In this document: positions 1-8,427 of the stretch, piece by piece
How positions within the stretch are numbered: the first letter of the stretch is position 1
Layout: every line of letters starts with the position of its first letter
Assembly: GCF_023374055.1 (NCBI RefSeq)
Contig: NZ_JAMBEP010000004.1
Span: forward strand, 1-64,000
Direction of reading: 5' to 3'
DNA from: Luteimonas galliterrae
GTDB taxonomy: Bacteria > Pseudomonadota > Gammaproteobacteria > Xanthomonadales > Xanthomonadaceae
Length of the DNA: 64,000 nt
Position numbers and translations under genes: made by a program
The notes under the pieces: generated by a model
The model's input: only the letters and a program-made list of their open reading frames with translations
The model's database searches: none
Told to the model about the DNA's origin: nothing

Positions 1-2
1 AC

Positions 3-2066
3 TACGCCGCGCCCGAGCAGATCCGCGGCGGCCAGATCAGCACGGCGACCGATGTGTACGCGCTGGGGGCGGTGCTGTTCGAACTGCTGACCGGGCGCAA
101 GCCGTTCAGCGATCCGCTGGCACCGCGCGAGCCGCCGCAGGCGTCCAAAGCGGCGACCGAAGCGGCCGCCGACACCGGTCAACGCGCGGCCGCCCGCGCC
201 GCCACGCCGCAGGCGCTGCGCAAAGCCTTGCGCGGGGACCTGGATCGGATCGTGCGCACGGCGCTGGACCCTGACCCGGCGCGCCGCTACCGCTCGGCGG
301 CCCGGTTGGGCGAGGACCTGCGCGCGGTGGTGGCCGGCCGGGCGATCAGCTTGCGCAGCGATACCGGCTATCGCGTTCGCGTGTTCCTGCGCCGGCACCG
401 GTTGGGGACCGCTATGGCCGCAATCGCCGTGATAGCGGCCACTGCATTCGTGTGGCGGTTGGGCGTGGAACGCGAACGTGCGCAGCAGGAAGCGGAAACG
501 GCGAAAAAGGTCAGCGATTTTCTGGTCGACACTTTCGACGCGGCCGACCCGCGCATGCGCGGACCGAAGGGGACCGAAGAGCCGACCGCACGACATGTGC
601 TCGATCTCGCTGTCGCCAAGGTCGACGCCGGGCTTTCCGAATCGCCGGCGATGCTCGCCCGGATGCACGCAGTGCTCGGCCGGGCCTATGCGAACCTGGG
701 GGAGCGGGAACGCTCCGAAAAGATGCTGCGCGAGGCCGCGGAGGCTTTTCTTTCACCGCAAATCTCGCGCCCCGATCTTGCTGCGGAAGCCTACAACGAG
801 CTTTCCACATTGTTGAGCAACCAGCTGCGGACGGACGATGCCCTAAGCGCCGCGCAGCGTTCGCTCCAATTGACCCTACAGCACAATCCGGCACCGGGCG
901 CATTGGCCGATGCCTACGAGGCGCTCGGCTTGGCGAAGCATCACAAATCGGATTTCGCCGGTGCGCGCGCGGCGTATGCGGAAGCCTTGACGCTTAGCCG
1001 CGAAGCCCATGGCCCACAATCATTGGAAACGGCCTACGTTCTACACAACATCGCAGGGCTGCTGCGTGTCTCGGGCGATTACAAAGGCGCCGAAACCTAT
1101 TATCGGCAAGCGATGAATATCAAGCTCCGCCACGGGAAGAACACCGTGACCGTGCACAACAGCCAGCAAGGGCTAGCCCGGGCTCTGAGCGCGCAGGGGC
1201 GCTTCGCCGAAGCGGCGGACTTGCAAAGGCAGAGCGTGCGCCTGGCGGAGGCCTTGTACGGACGCGACAGCGAACGCTCCGCCGACAGCGAAATGAAACT
1301 GGCTATGGTGCTGCAGCAGGCCGGCGATTACGCCGGCGCGGGCGAGCATTACCGCGACGCGCTCGACATCACCGAGCGCGTCCTCGGCAGGACCAGCCTG
1401 GATTACGCGGTGGTCGCGACCCAGCAGGCTGCGCTGGAAGAAGCGCGCGGCGATTATGCGGCGGCCGAGGCCTTGTATCGCGAAGCGTTGCAGATCAGGC
1501 GCGAGAAACTGCCGCCGGGCGACAGCGAACGTCTGAGCAACGAAGCTTATTGGGGCCGGGCCCTGTTGCGGATGGGCCGGACAGAAGAGGCGCGTGCGCC
1601 TTTGAGCGCTGCGTTGCCGGCATGGCTGGATTTCTTCGAGCCGGGCGATACGGCGCCGGAGTACGTTGCTGCGCGATTGGTGCAGGCCGAATGGTTGCTG
1701 CACGAAGGGCGATTGGATGAGGCGGAAGCCGCCTTGCCGACGGCAACGGACGATGCCCCTGCCGCTGCCATCAAGCGTCAGGCGCTGGCGGCCGCGTTGG
1801 CGGAACGGCGTGGCGATAGGACGCGGGCCTTGTCCATCTGGCGCGACGTTATCGAACGCGCTTCGGCGCATGTCGGCCCCGACAGCGCGCCTACCGCCCA
1901 ATGGCGGGCGTCGTACGCGCAGGCCCTGTTCGCAGCGGGGCAATCCGGGCCGGCGATGGAACAGCTGCGCCGCGCAGAACCCCCGTTGCGCAAGTCGATG
2001 GTGCCCGACGCCGATGTGCTGCGCCAACTGGACCGTCTGAAAGCCGACCTGCGAAGGAAGGGTTAG
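3..2066 (+). CDS. Serine/threonine protein kinase with C-terminal TPR region (5' partial)
   Basis: The frame is open from the first bases of the window, so the start and most of the kinase domain lie upstream. The visible part begins in kinase subdomain VIII (APEQ) followed by subdomain IX (DVYALG) and the C-lobe ending in the [11 protein letters not shown] arginine region. A single membrane segment follows ([16 protein letters not shown], about residue 135-152 of the visible part). The remaining ~500 residues are alpha-helical TPR-like repeats (for example [36 protein letters not shown]). This is the usual layout of bacterial membrane kinases with a cytoplasmic kinase and an extracytoplasmic TPR sensor or scaffold. 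Substrate is unknown. Earlier in-frame GTG/ATG codons are internal to the kinase and are not starts. Confidence 0.93.
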   Translation, partial: YAAPEQIRGGQISTATDVYALGAVLFELLTGRKPFSDPLAPREPPQASKAATEAAADTGQRAAARAATPQALRKALRGDLDRIVRTALDPDPARRYRSAARLGEDLRAVVAGRAISLRSDTGYRVRVFLRRHRLGTAMAAIAVIAATAFVWRLGVERERAQQEAETAKKVSDFLVDTFDAADPRMRGPKGTEEPTARHVLDLAVAKVDAGLSESPAMLARMHAVLGRAYANLGERERSEKMLREAAEAFLSPQISRPDLAAEAYNELSTLLSNQLRTDDALSAAQRSLQLTLQHNPAPGALADAYEALGLAKHHKSDFAGARAAYAEALTLSREAHGPQSLETAYVLHNIAGLLRVSGDYKGAETYYRQAMNIKLRHGKNTVTVHNSQQGLARALSAQGRFAEAADLQRQSVRLAEALYGRDSERSADSEMKLAMVLQQAGDYAGAGEHYRDALDITERVLGRTSLDYAVVATQQAALEEARGDYAAAEALYREALQIRREKLPPGDSERLSNEAYWGRALLRMGRTEEARAPLSAALPAWLDFFEPGDTAPEYVAARLVQAEWLLHEGRLDEAEAALPTATDDAPAAAIKRQALAAALAERRGDRTRALSIWRDVIERASAHVGPDSAPTAQWRASYAQALFAAGQSGPAMEQLRRAEPPLRKSMVPDADVLRQLDRLKADLRRKG

Positions 2067-2209
2067 GCGTGGGGCTCCTTCCAGCCCGTCGCGGGCCGCC
2101 GCTTGAGCGGTATTCGGCTCGATGAACGGGTGTCGTAACCGGAGTTTTACGACTTCAGCCACGCGCTGGGTTAAAACCGTTCACAGACCGAATCGATTCC
2201 GGAGTCCGC

Positions 2210-2485
2210 ATGTGCAGGAACATCAAAACGCTGTTCAACTTCGAACCGCCGGCTAGCGATCAGGAAGTACGCGACGCATCCTTGCAGTTCGTCAGGAAAC
2301 TGAGCGGGTTCAACAGCCCATCGAAGGCCAATCAGGCCGCTTTCGACCGTGCGGTGGACGAGATCGCGGCATCGGCGCGCATGCTGATCGATTCCCTGGT
2401 GACGGTGACTGGGCCGCGCGATCGCGATGTCGAAGCGGCCAAGGCCAAGGCGCGGTCGGCGGAGCGGTTCGCCCAAGTCCGTTGA
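2210..2485 (+). CDS. DUF2277 family small protein
   Basis: This 91-residue protein opens with MCRNIKTLFNFEPPA, the invariant start of the DUF2277 family, and continues with the family's helical DEIAASARMLIDSL segment. Function is not established. It is cytoplasmic by composition (no signal peptide or membrane helix). It stands alone between the kinase gene and a repeat-rich gap, and nothing in the context hints at a partner. The family assignment is confident; the role is unknown. Confidence 0.88.
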   Translation: MCRNIKTLFNFEPPASDQEVRDASLQFVRKLSGFNSPSKANQAAFDRAVDEIAASARMLIDSLVTVTGPRDRDVEAAKAKARSAERFAQVR

Positions 2486-2496
2486 GGCATTACTCT

Positions 2497-2665
2497 TTGT
2501 AGGCCGGGGCTTGCCCCGCTACGCTTTGTTTCTTGCTTTCGCGCTTCGCAGAGCCGCTGGGCCGCGAGCCCTGGATTGCGATGCTCGCGAATACGCAACA
2601 GCTGCGGTTGAAGCCGCCCCCACTAAGGCGAAGGCAGCGGCAAGTCCCGCTCTACAAAGAAAAGC
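2497..2665. repeat. Dispersed inverted repeat, GGGGCTTGCCCC family
   Basis: The left end reads TGTAGGCCGGGGCTTGCCCC and the right end GGCAAGTCCCGCTCTACAAA, so the element has GTAG/CTAC-type outer ends around ~130 bp of unique sequence. The same ends recur at 20996-21154 and, as one arm, near 9590-9616. It is intergenic. Confidence 0.6.
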
Positions 2666-2672
2666 CGGCGTT

Positions 2673-2975
2673 TCATTCCCGCAGAGCGCGTCGCAACGGT
2701 TCCAATTCCCGCTCGTAACGCTTCCACTGCCCCACGCTGCGTTGGTGGATGGGTTCGCGCACTTGCACCGTGCTGGCGGTGGCGACGGCGGATGTGTTTC
2801 GTTCGATCGCCACGCAGCTCGGCTCCCAGGACAGGCCGCAGAAGTCGAGCAGCTCGCGCGCGACGATCGCCTCGAAAGCGGCGCGCGCCGCTTCGGCGTT
2901 GCGTTGCGCCAGCTGGGTTTCGGCGTGGCGCCAGAGGCGCGCGATCTCTTGATCCATGGACGGCGAGGCTAGCAT
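2673..2975 (-). pseudogene. Remnant of a TPR-sulfotransferase (internal deletion)
   Basis: This 100-residue frame joins a TPR-like N-terminus (LWRHAETQLAQRNAEAARAA) directly to what looks like the extreme C-terminus of a TPR-sulfotransferase (GLSWEPSC, then TASTVQVREPI and VGQWKRYERELEPL). Family members are several hundred residues long and carry the PAPS-binding P-loop in the region missing here. I infer a large internal deletion that kept the frame. It could still be expressed but cannot be an active sulfotransferase. A short independent protein of unknown function is the alternative. Confidence 0.6.
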
Positions 2976-3085
2976 GCGAGGCAGGCGCCATCCTGCGAAA
3001 CGGCGGTTGGCTGATTGTTTTCATCAACCCGGCACGCGAAACATGCAGACGAAAGCGCTGGGTTGGAGGCCAACCCAGCTACGGA

Positions 3086-3853
3086 TCAGGCCGGGTCTTC
3101 GATGGCGATGCTGTGCTGTTTCAGCCATTCGCGCACTTGGTCGCGCTCGCGCTTGCTGGTGCTGTTGAGCGAGGCTTCCGGGGTCATGAACAGATAGCGT
3201 TGGAACGTCGCTCCCTGCGCGTTTTTGGCGTTCGGATCGGCGCCGGCTTCCAGCAGCTGCAGCACGCGTCCGGTTTCGTTGATCTTCGCGGCCAGGTGCA
3301 GCGCGGTATTGCCCTGGCGGTCGGCGGCGGCGACTTTCGCGCCGGCCTCGAGCAGCAGATCGGCATTGTCGGCGCGCTCGGCCATCAGCGCCGACATCAA
3401 CGGCGTGGCGCCGGTGACGGTGTTGGGCGTGTCGGCGCTGGCGCCGTTGTCGAGCAGCGTGCGCAGATATCGGTTGGTGTCGGCCATCGCGGCCAGATGC
3501 ACGGCGGTCACGCCGTCGTCGTTGCCGCGCGCGGGGTCGGCGCCAGCCGCGAGCAGCGCATCGAAACCGTCCCGGCTCTGGTTGAGCATGGCCCACTGCA
3601 GCAGGGTGATGCCTTTCTCGCCTTGCGCATTGGGGTTCGCGCCGCCGGCGATCAGTTCCTTCATGCGCGCGGCGTCGCCGGCTTTGACGGCGTCGGCCAG
3701 CAGGGCGGTGGCGGGATCGGTGAAGGTCTTGCCGCTGGTCATCGATGGGTTTCCTTGCCGCGCACAGGCCGTGCACGCCAGAAGCATAAGCGAGAAAAAC
3801 GACAGCGCGCGGAAGATCCGGCGCGCTGCCAAGGGGTCGTTCGTGGAGATCAT
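3086..3853 (-). CDS. Ankyrin-repeat lipoprotein, candidate immunity protein (copy 1)
   Basis: About 255 residues from the ATG beginning MISTNDPLAARR, chosen because GAAGGGA sits just upstream; an earlier in-frame TTG lies in repeat DNA. A hydrophobic N-terminus ends in LLAC/CTAC, a probable lipobox, so the protein is likely lipid-anchored in the periplasm. About five ankyrin repeats follow (GGANPNAQ, AGADPARGNDDG, AGADPNAKNAQG). The last ~40 residues go beyond the ankyrins (TFQRYLF..P...LN.T) and closely match the paralogue at 5730-6467. It lies directly downstream of the lipase gene at 4030-5538 on the same strand. The repeated lipase-then-ankyrin order suggests protection against the lipase; this is inference. 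Confidence 0.85.
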   Translation of the reverse strand: MISTNDPLAARRIFRALSFFSLMLLACTACARQGNPSMTSGKTFTDPATALLADAVKAGDAARMKELIAGGANPNAQGEKGITLLQWAMLNQSRDGFDALLAAGADPARGNDDGVTAVHLAAMADTNRYLRTLLDNGASADTPNTVTGATPLMSALMAERADNADLLLEAGAKVAAADRQGNTALHLAAKINETGRVLQLLEAGADPNAKNAQGATFQRYLFMTPEASLNSTSKRERDQVREWLKQHSIAIEDPA

Positions 3854-3960
3854 GATGCGTCCCTTCGGTCCAAGGGGGCAGTTTACGGAGTGAGCGTAAA
3901 GGGCGTGTTTCGCTTTGGATGCCAGGAATGCAGCCAACGAAGCTAACGTGATAGTTCGCG

Positions 3961-4022
3961 TGCCCTCACCCAACCCTCTCCCGCAAGCGGGAGAGGGCTA
4001 AAGCCAAGCGGGAGAGGAATTA
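3961..4022. repeat. Dispersed repeat, GGGAGAGGG/CCCTCTCCC family
   Basis: The segment holds CCCTCACCCAACCCTCTCCC followed by CGCAAGCGGGAGAGGG, a short hairpin. It belongs to the same family as the elements at 6541-6645, 15143-15285 and inside the PL6 gene at about 36230-36408. It lies between the copy-1 lipase stop and the copy-1 ankyrin start, and may work as a terminator-like hairpin. Confidence 0.65.
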
Positions 4023-4029
4023 CGCGCGC

Positions 4030-5538
4030 TTACCAGTTCCAGGGCATCACGCTGTTGACGCCCTCGGCCACGTCGCCGGCGAAATCGGTCACGCCTTGGG
4101 CCACGTCGCCGGTGAAGTCGACGACCGCTTCGGAGGCGGTGCCCAGCGCGTCCGCGGTCCATTCGACCGCATCGCCGCCGAACTCGACCACGTCGCCGAT
4201 CACTTCGCCGCCGCCTTCAACCACGCCGGCCACGAAATTGGCCGGGGTTTCCAGGCCGACGAAGTCGCCCAGGTCGCGGATGGTGCCGCCGCCGTAGTTG
4301 GCGAGGTTGCTCACCTGATCGCTGACGAAGTCGGCGCCGCCGGAGACCAGATCGCCGGCCACGTTGAACGTGCCTTCGACCACGTCGCCGCCGATGTTGA
4401 AGACGCCTTCGACATAATCGCCCTGGGCGAAGTTGGTGTCGATCTCGTTGCGGACGTCGTCGACCTTGCCGCCGACCGTGTCGATCACATCCTGACCGGT
4501 GGTGACCACGCCATCGACGATGTTGCCGACGCCGTTGATCGCGTATTCGGCCGCGTTCTCGCGGATGTCGCCGAGCGCGCCGGGAATGTTCAGGAATTCG
4601 GACTCGGGCCCGTACGGCGTGCCGGTGCGCAGCGCTTCGACGAACGAGGTGCCGTCGCCGCTGCCGCCGTGGCCGTCGATGAACGGGGTCATGCCTGCCG
4701 GCAGGGCGACGCGCAGTTCGGTGCCGACTGCGTCGGGCGTGCCGTTGAGGAAGGGCACGTCCTGCTGCACGGTGTTCAGCGGATCGGTTTCGACGATGTA
4801 GCGGCGCACCTGGCCGCTGTCGGCCACGTTCTCGCGCGCGGCGTTCGGGCTGAAGCCCAGGTCGCTCAAGGTGTCGTCGCTCAACCCCGCGGCGTTGAAG
4901 GTGACGCCGGCGCCGCCGGTGGCCAGCGCTGCGGCCGAAGCCAGTCCGCCGCCAAGCGAATGGCCGGTGAAGACGACATTGCCGTCGCCGAACGCGACTT
5001 CGGCTTCCTTGGCCAGCGCCACGGCCTGGTTGTACTGCGCGGTGTCCAGACCGAAGGCCTGGGTGGCGTCGGCGCCGATATCGGGCATTTCCGACGGGTC
5101 GGTGCCGGCATAGGCGACCACGTACTGGCCCTGGTCGTTCTGGTAGATGCCGGCGCGGAAACCGGTGCTCGAATCTTCGAGCATGGCCGGATCGATCGGG
5201 ATCTGGCGGCCTTGGCTATCGACCAGGAACTTGCCGCCGCTCGGATCCGGCTGCAGGCGGTTCCAGCCCGCGGCCTCGAGTTCGGCGGCCGATTGCGTGC
5301 CGGTGCCGTCGGGTCCGGTGACGGTGTAGACGTCGTTGGCCATTTGCGCCAGCTGCAGATCGGTCTGCTGCTGCGGCTGCTGGCCGGCGACCTGGTCGCT
5401 GAAGCTTTCGCCGTTGGCGTTGGCCGTGGCGCGCGGATAACTCTGCGGCGCCGGCTGCGGTTGCGCCGGCTGCATCAGATAACGCATCAGCGCATCGTTG
5501 TTGGCGTTGGAGCTGTTGACGCCGTCGAGCAGGGACAT
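4030..5538 (-). CDS. Lipase-like alpha/beta hydrolase, candidate secreted effector (copy 1)
   Basis: 502 residues from the ATG of MSLLDGVNSS; the in-frame start 18 codons earlier lacks a ribosome site. The nucleophile elbow is GHSLGG with Ser194, preceded by VVAYAGTDP, as in class 3 lipases. Asp of ETDPL (about 266) and His of DGHGG are plausible triad partners. There is no signal peptide, and the N-terminus is Gln/Pro/Asn-rich. The last ~170 residues are a repetitive Val/Asp/Gly-rich helical region (GDVVEGTFNVAGDLV, GDVVEFGGDAVEW) ending in MPWNW. It shares SF.DQV.G and DLQL.Q.AN.VY with the paralogue at 6685-7680. Missing export signal plus a lipoprotein partner fit a contact-dependent (type IV or VI) lipase effector, but no delivery motif was recognised. 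Confidence 0.82.
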   Translation of the reverse strand: MSLLDGVNSSNANNDALMRYLMQPAQPQPAPQSYPRATANANGESFSDQVAGQQPQQQTDLQLAQMANDVYTVTGPDGTGTQSAAELEAAGWNRLQPDPSGGKFLVDSQGRQIPIDPAMLEDSSTGFRAGIYQNDQGQYVVAYAGTDPSEMPDIGADATQAFGLDTAQYNQAVALAKEAEVAFGDGNVVFTGHSLGGGLASAAALATGGAGVTFNAAGLSDDTLSDLGFSPNAARENVADSGQVRRYIVETDPLNTVQQDVPFLNGTPDAVGTELRVALPAGMTPFIDGHGGSGDGTSFVEALRTGTPYGPESEFLNIPGALGDIRENAAEYAINGVGNIVDGVVTTGQDVIDTVGGKVDDVRNEIDTNFAQGDYVEGVFNIGGDVVEGTFNVAGDLVSGGADFVSDQVSNLANYGGGTIRDLGDFVGLETPANFVAGVVEGGGEVIGDVVEFGGDAVEWTADALGTASEAVVDFTGDVAQGVTDFAGDVAEGVNSVMPWNW

Positions 5539-5632
5539 GCGGGCCACCGGGGTTAACCGTACTGAGGCGTAGGTTAGGCAGGCGGACGGCAAGCTGAATA
5601 GCTAGTGCAAACCCTAGGCGGCCCGGCTCAGC

Positions 5633-5725
5633 TCTTCGTAGGAGCGGCTTTAGCCGCGAGCTTGCGCCCCAAGTTCGCGCGGTCGTGGTGGAAAGAGCTC
5701 GCGGCTAAAGCCGCTCCTACGAAAA
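5633..5725. repeat. Dispersed palindromic repeat GTAGGAGCGGCTTTAGCCGCGAG
   Basis: The arms GTAGGAGCGGCTTTAGCCGC and GCGGCTAAAGCCGCTCCTAC are near-perfect inverted copies separated by ~45 bp, and each arm is itself palindromic. It sits between the two lipase/ankyrin cassettes and would form a strong hairpin in either transcript. Confidence 0.9.
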
Positions 5726-5729
5726 GCCG

Positions 5730-6467
5730 TTAGGGCGAGTCGGCGCCGGCTTCCAGGGCCACATCGTGCGCCTCGAGCCAGGCCACGACGGCTTCGCGCT
5801 CGTGGCGGGCGGTGTCGTTCAAGCGCGCGGCCGGCAGCTTGAAGTAGTAGCGCTGGAAGGTCTCGCCCTGCGCATTCTTCGCAGTCGGATCGGCACCCGA
5901 CTCCAGCAGCAACAAGACATGCGCGCCGGCATTGATCATCGCCGCGGCATGCAAGGGCGTGTCGCCGCTGCGGTCGGCGAGCTTGGGGTCCGCACCGGCC
6001 GAGAGCAGCAGGCGGAACTGCTTGTCGGTGCGCGGGCCTGCGGCCGCTGCGAGCGCGGTGGCGCCGGTCTGGCCGTGGCGCGCGTCGGGATCGGCGCGGT
6101 GGGCGAGCAGGATTTCCAGATACACGGCGTCGTCGGTGATCGCCGCATTGTGGATCACGGTGCTGCCGCCCATGCCGGGCCGCGACGCGTCGGCGCCGGC
6201 ATCCAGCAAGGCTTTCAGGCCATCGGGGCTTTGCCCGGCCAGCGCGTATTGCAGCACGTTCATGCCCTTGTCGCCCTGCGCGTTCGGATCGGCGCCGTCG
6301 CGCACCAGTTCGCGCACGCGTGCGGCGTCGCCATCGGCGGCGGCTTGCGCCAATGCGGCGGTCTTGGCATCGGTGAAGACTTGCTTGGCGTCCATGGTGT
6401 CTCCGCGGCAGGCGGCGGCGCACAAGGCCAGCAATAGCACGAAAACCTGGATCGTCGCGGCGCGCAT
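5730..6467 (-). CDS. Ankyrin-repeat lipoprotein, candidate immunity protein (copy 2)
   Basis: 245 residues from ATG (MRAATIQVF). A hydrophobic leader ends in ALCAAAC, a likely lipobox with Cys as residue 1 of the mature lipoprotein. Five ankyrin-type units follow (RDGADPNAQGDKG, DAGADASRPGMGG, AHRADPDARHGQ, SAGADPKLADRSGD, ESGADPTAKNAQG). The C-terminal block TFQRYYF..P.ARLNDT..R..V..WL..H is shared with copy 1. It is downstream of the copy-2 lipase on the same strand. Most likely a periplasmic binding protein; immunity to the upstream lipase is inferred from the duplicated pairing. Confidence 0.85.
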   Translation of the reverse strand: MRAATIQVFVLLLALCAAACRGDTMDAKQVFTDAKTAALAQAAADGDAARVRELVRDGADPNAQGDKGMNVLQYALAGQSPDGLKALLDAGADASRPGMGGSTVIHNAAITDDAVYLEILLAHRADPDARHGQTGATALAAAAGPRTDKQFRLLLSAGADPKLADRSGDTPLHAAAMINAGAHVLLLLESGADPTAKNAQGETFQRYYFKLPAARLNDTARHEREAVVAWLEAHDVALEAGADSP

Positions 6468-6540
6468 GGCGTGATTCTCACACAGCGGCGTCAACGGTTC
6501 GCGACGAGGGATGTCGCGATCGGATAAGGCGCGGGCTTAC

Positions 6541-6645
6541 TGAACCCTCATCCGCCCTTCGGGCACCTTCTCCCGACGGGAGAAGGAAAAAGCAAAGCCC
6601 CTCTCCCATTGGGAGAGGGGTTGGGGTGAGGGTACGGCGAAGCGG
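6541..6645. repeat. Dispersed repeat (CCCTCATCC...CCCTCTCCC...GGTGAGGG)
   Basis: An intergenic element made of CCCTCATCCGCCCTTCGGGC, a TTCTCCCGACGGGAGAA hairpin, a CCCCTCTCCCATTGGGAGAG hairpin, and GTTGGGGTGAGGGTACGGCG. It is the best local example of the family whose halves, in opposite order, are embedded in the PL6 gene. It separates the copy-2 lipase and ankyrin genes. Confidence 0.8.
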
Positions 6646-6684
6646 CAGATGCCGGAAAAGTGCGGATCGCGCAAACAAGCGCGC

Positions 6685-7680
6685 TCAACGCTCCCAAGGC
6701 CGCTGCTGCTCCAGCGCATCGATCATCGTCTGCTGACGATGCAGATCGCCGACCCGTTCGGCCTTCGCCTGCAAATAGTCGGCGGTGCGCTGGGCCATCT
6801 CGATCGGATTCCACGTCCACTCCGGCGCCTCGATCGGCGGCAGCGGACTGTCCAGCGTGATTTCGTGGCCTGGCGCGTCGGGCATGATGTGGTTCAGGCC
6901 CGGCGTATCTTCCTGCGCGGCGGTGAGCGGATCGCCGTCGACGTTGTAGCGGCGGATCAGCCCGTTCTCCGCATCCTGCTTGGCCCGGCCGGGATCCAGG
7001 CCGAACTGCTCCATCGTGTCGTCGTGCACGCCGGACGCATCGAAGGTCACCGCCGGAATGCCGGTCGCCAGCGAGGCGATGCCGGACAAGCCGCCGCCCA
7101 AGGAATGGCCGGTGATGACCACGTCGCCGTCGCGGCCGAACTCGCTCGCGGCGACCTTCTGCGCCAATGCGACGGCCTGGTCGTACTGCTCGGTCTTCAT
7201 GCCCAGGCCTTGCGGGAAGTTCGCGCCGGTCCAGTCGATGCGCTCGTTGGAGCCGGAGAAGGCCAGCACGTAGTTGCCGTTGCCGTCGGTGAAGATGCCG
7301 GCGCGGAAGCCGGTGTCGGGCGTTTCCAGCGTGGCCGGATCGATGCCGGCCGCGGTCAGATCGGCGTCGCTGACGCGGGTCCAATTGCCGACGTTCTGCA
7401 CCGTCGGGTCGTAGACGGCGTTGGCGATCTGCATCAGCTGCAGATCGATCGCCTGCGCATCGCGGCCGCGCACTTGGTCGCCGAACGAGGCGGCATTGGC
7501 CGACGGCCCGCCCTGTTGCGGCGTCAGCCCGAACAATTGCGGGTGATAGCTGGGTTCGGGGCGATAGCTGCCGGTCGGCAGCGCCGGCGCCTGCGCCAAG
7601 GCCTGCGGATCGGCATGGAAACCGGCTTGCCGGTCCTGCCAAGCCTGCGGATTGATGCCTAGCGGTTGCACGCCTGCCAT
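6685..7680 (-). CDS. Lipase-like alpha/beta hydrolase, candidate secreted effector (copy 2)
   Basis: 331 residues; the ATG (MAGVQPLG) has a strong GGAGGGG site. The nucleophile motif is GHSLGGG with Ser193, preceded by the VLAFSGSNE strand; Asp of DGDPL is a likely acid. The core aligns with the copy-1 lipase (TGFRAGI, YDQAVALAQK, GHSLGGGL, VTFDASG, DPLTAAQED), but the repetitive helical tail is absent. The copy-1 DGHGG motif has no obvious equivalent, so the catalytic His is uncertain. No signal peptide; Gln/Pro-rich first 65 residues. It is first in the four-gene minus-strand run lipase2-ankyrin2-lipase1-ankyrin1. The tandem duplication with diverged sequence fits an effector/immunity locus; a cytoplasmic lipase of unknown role is the alternative. 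Confidence 0.82.
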   Translation of the reverse strand: MAGVQPLGINPQAWQDRQAGFHADPQALAQAPALPTGSYRPEPSYHPQLFGLTPQQGGPSANAASFGDQVRGRDAQAIDLQLMQIANAVYDPTVQNVGNWTRVSDADLTAAGIDPATLETPDTGFRAGIFTDGNGNYVLAFSGSNERIDWTGANFPQGLGMKTEQYDQAVALAQKVAASEFGRDGDVVITGHSLGGGLSGIASLATGIPAVTFDASGVHDDTMEQFGLDPGRAKQDAENGLIRRYNVDGDPLTAAQEDTPGLNHIMPDAPGHEITLDSPLPPIEAPEWTWNPIEMAQRTADYLQAKAERVGDLHRQQTMIDALEQQRPWER

Positions 7681-7798
7681 CGCACGCCCCTCCCATGGGT
7701 CATCGCACGAAGTTAGGCGTGGGTTAGAACGGTTGCCAGCTAGGGCGTGCCCGAGGTACCCCGGCGGCGCGACCCTGCTTTTTTATGCGGAAGCGGCT

Positions 7799-7880
7799 TT
7801 TCGTGGGAGCGGCTTTAGCCGCGAGCTTTTCGGCCACCGCTAAAATCAAGAGATCGCGGCTAAAGCCGCTCCCACGAAAA
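7799..7880. repeat. Dispersed palindromic repeat GTGGGAGCGGCTTTAGCCGC
   Basis: Inverted arms CGTGGGAGCGGCTTTAGCCG and CGGCTAAAGCCGCTCCCACG around ~35 bp. Same family as at 5633, 10309, 13543, 21039 and 22754, here with GTGGGAGC instead of GTAGGAGC. It lies upstream of the copy-2 lipase and downstream of the tautomerase gene. Confidence 0.9.
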
Positions 7881-7896
7881 CCGCTCGCGGCAAGAG

Positions 7897-8277
7897 TCAG
7901 GCGTACTGCGCGATGCCGTTGCCGAACGACCAGTTCTCTTTCGGCACCTCGACCAAGCTGATGAACACGTCCTCTGGCCTCAATCCCGGGGAGGCGGCCA
8001 GGCGGCGCGCCACGTCCGCATAGAAAGCCTTCTTCTGCTCCAACGTGCGGGTGTTGTTGCAGGTGATCTGCACGATCACAAGATCGTCGCTGCGCTCGAT
8101 CCCGAGATAACCGCCGTCATAGACGAATTCCTCGTCACGATGCTGGCTGACCAGCATGAAGCGGTCGTCCTCGGGCACGGCGAAGGTTTCGCGCATCGCG
8201 GCATAGATGCCGTCGGAAATGGCGCGAATATGCTCGGGCGGTTTGCCGGCGCGTAGAGCGATGCGGACCAAGGGCAT
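7897..8277 (-). CDS. 4-oxalocrotonate tautomerase family protein
   Basis: 126 residues starting MPLVRIALRAGKP, with Pro2, the catalytic base of the tautomerase superfamily once Met is removed. The start follows directly from that Pro and discards a long upstream antisense extension. The length (about twice the ~62-residue 4-OT monomer) and the ends EQKKAFYADVA and PEDVFISLVEVPKENWSFG fit the fused, MSAD-like or YusQ-like branch. It probably isomerises or hydrates a small keto/enol acid, substrate unknown. It stands alone and is divergent from the gene at 8428. Confidence 0.9.
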   Translation of the reverse strand: MPLVRIALRAGKPPEHIRAISDGIYAAMRETFAVPEDDRFMLVSQHRDEEFVYDGGYLGIERSDDLVIVQITCNNTRTLEQKKAFYADVARRLAASPGLRPEDVFISLVEVPKENWSFGNGIAQYA

Positions 8278-8427
8278 GGCGGTGTCCTTATATGGAGTGG
8301 AGGGAACGGGTCGGCTGGGCGCTTCGTGAACCCGCCGTTCCGTCGCGACGTAGGCCTGGGGTTCATAGTTCATCCGCCCGGCGATTGCAAAATCGGACGC
8401 GGGACGCAACGGCGGATGCGGAGCGCG

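Noticed and set aside
4030-7680. XVIPCD-type Xanthomonas type IV effectors
   Set aside because: The lipases lack the conserved XVIPCD motifs (such as GLxRIDHV) that I could look for, so the delivery route is left open.
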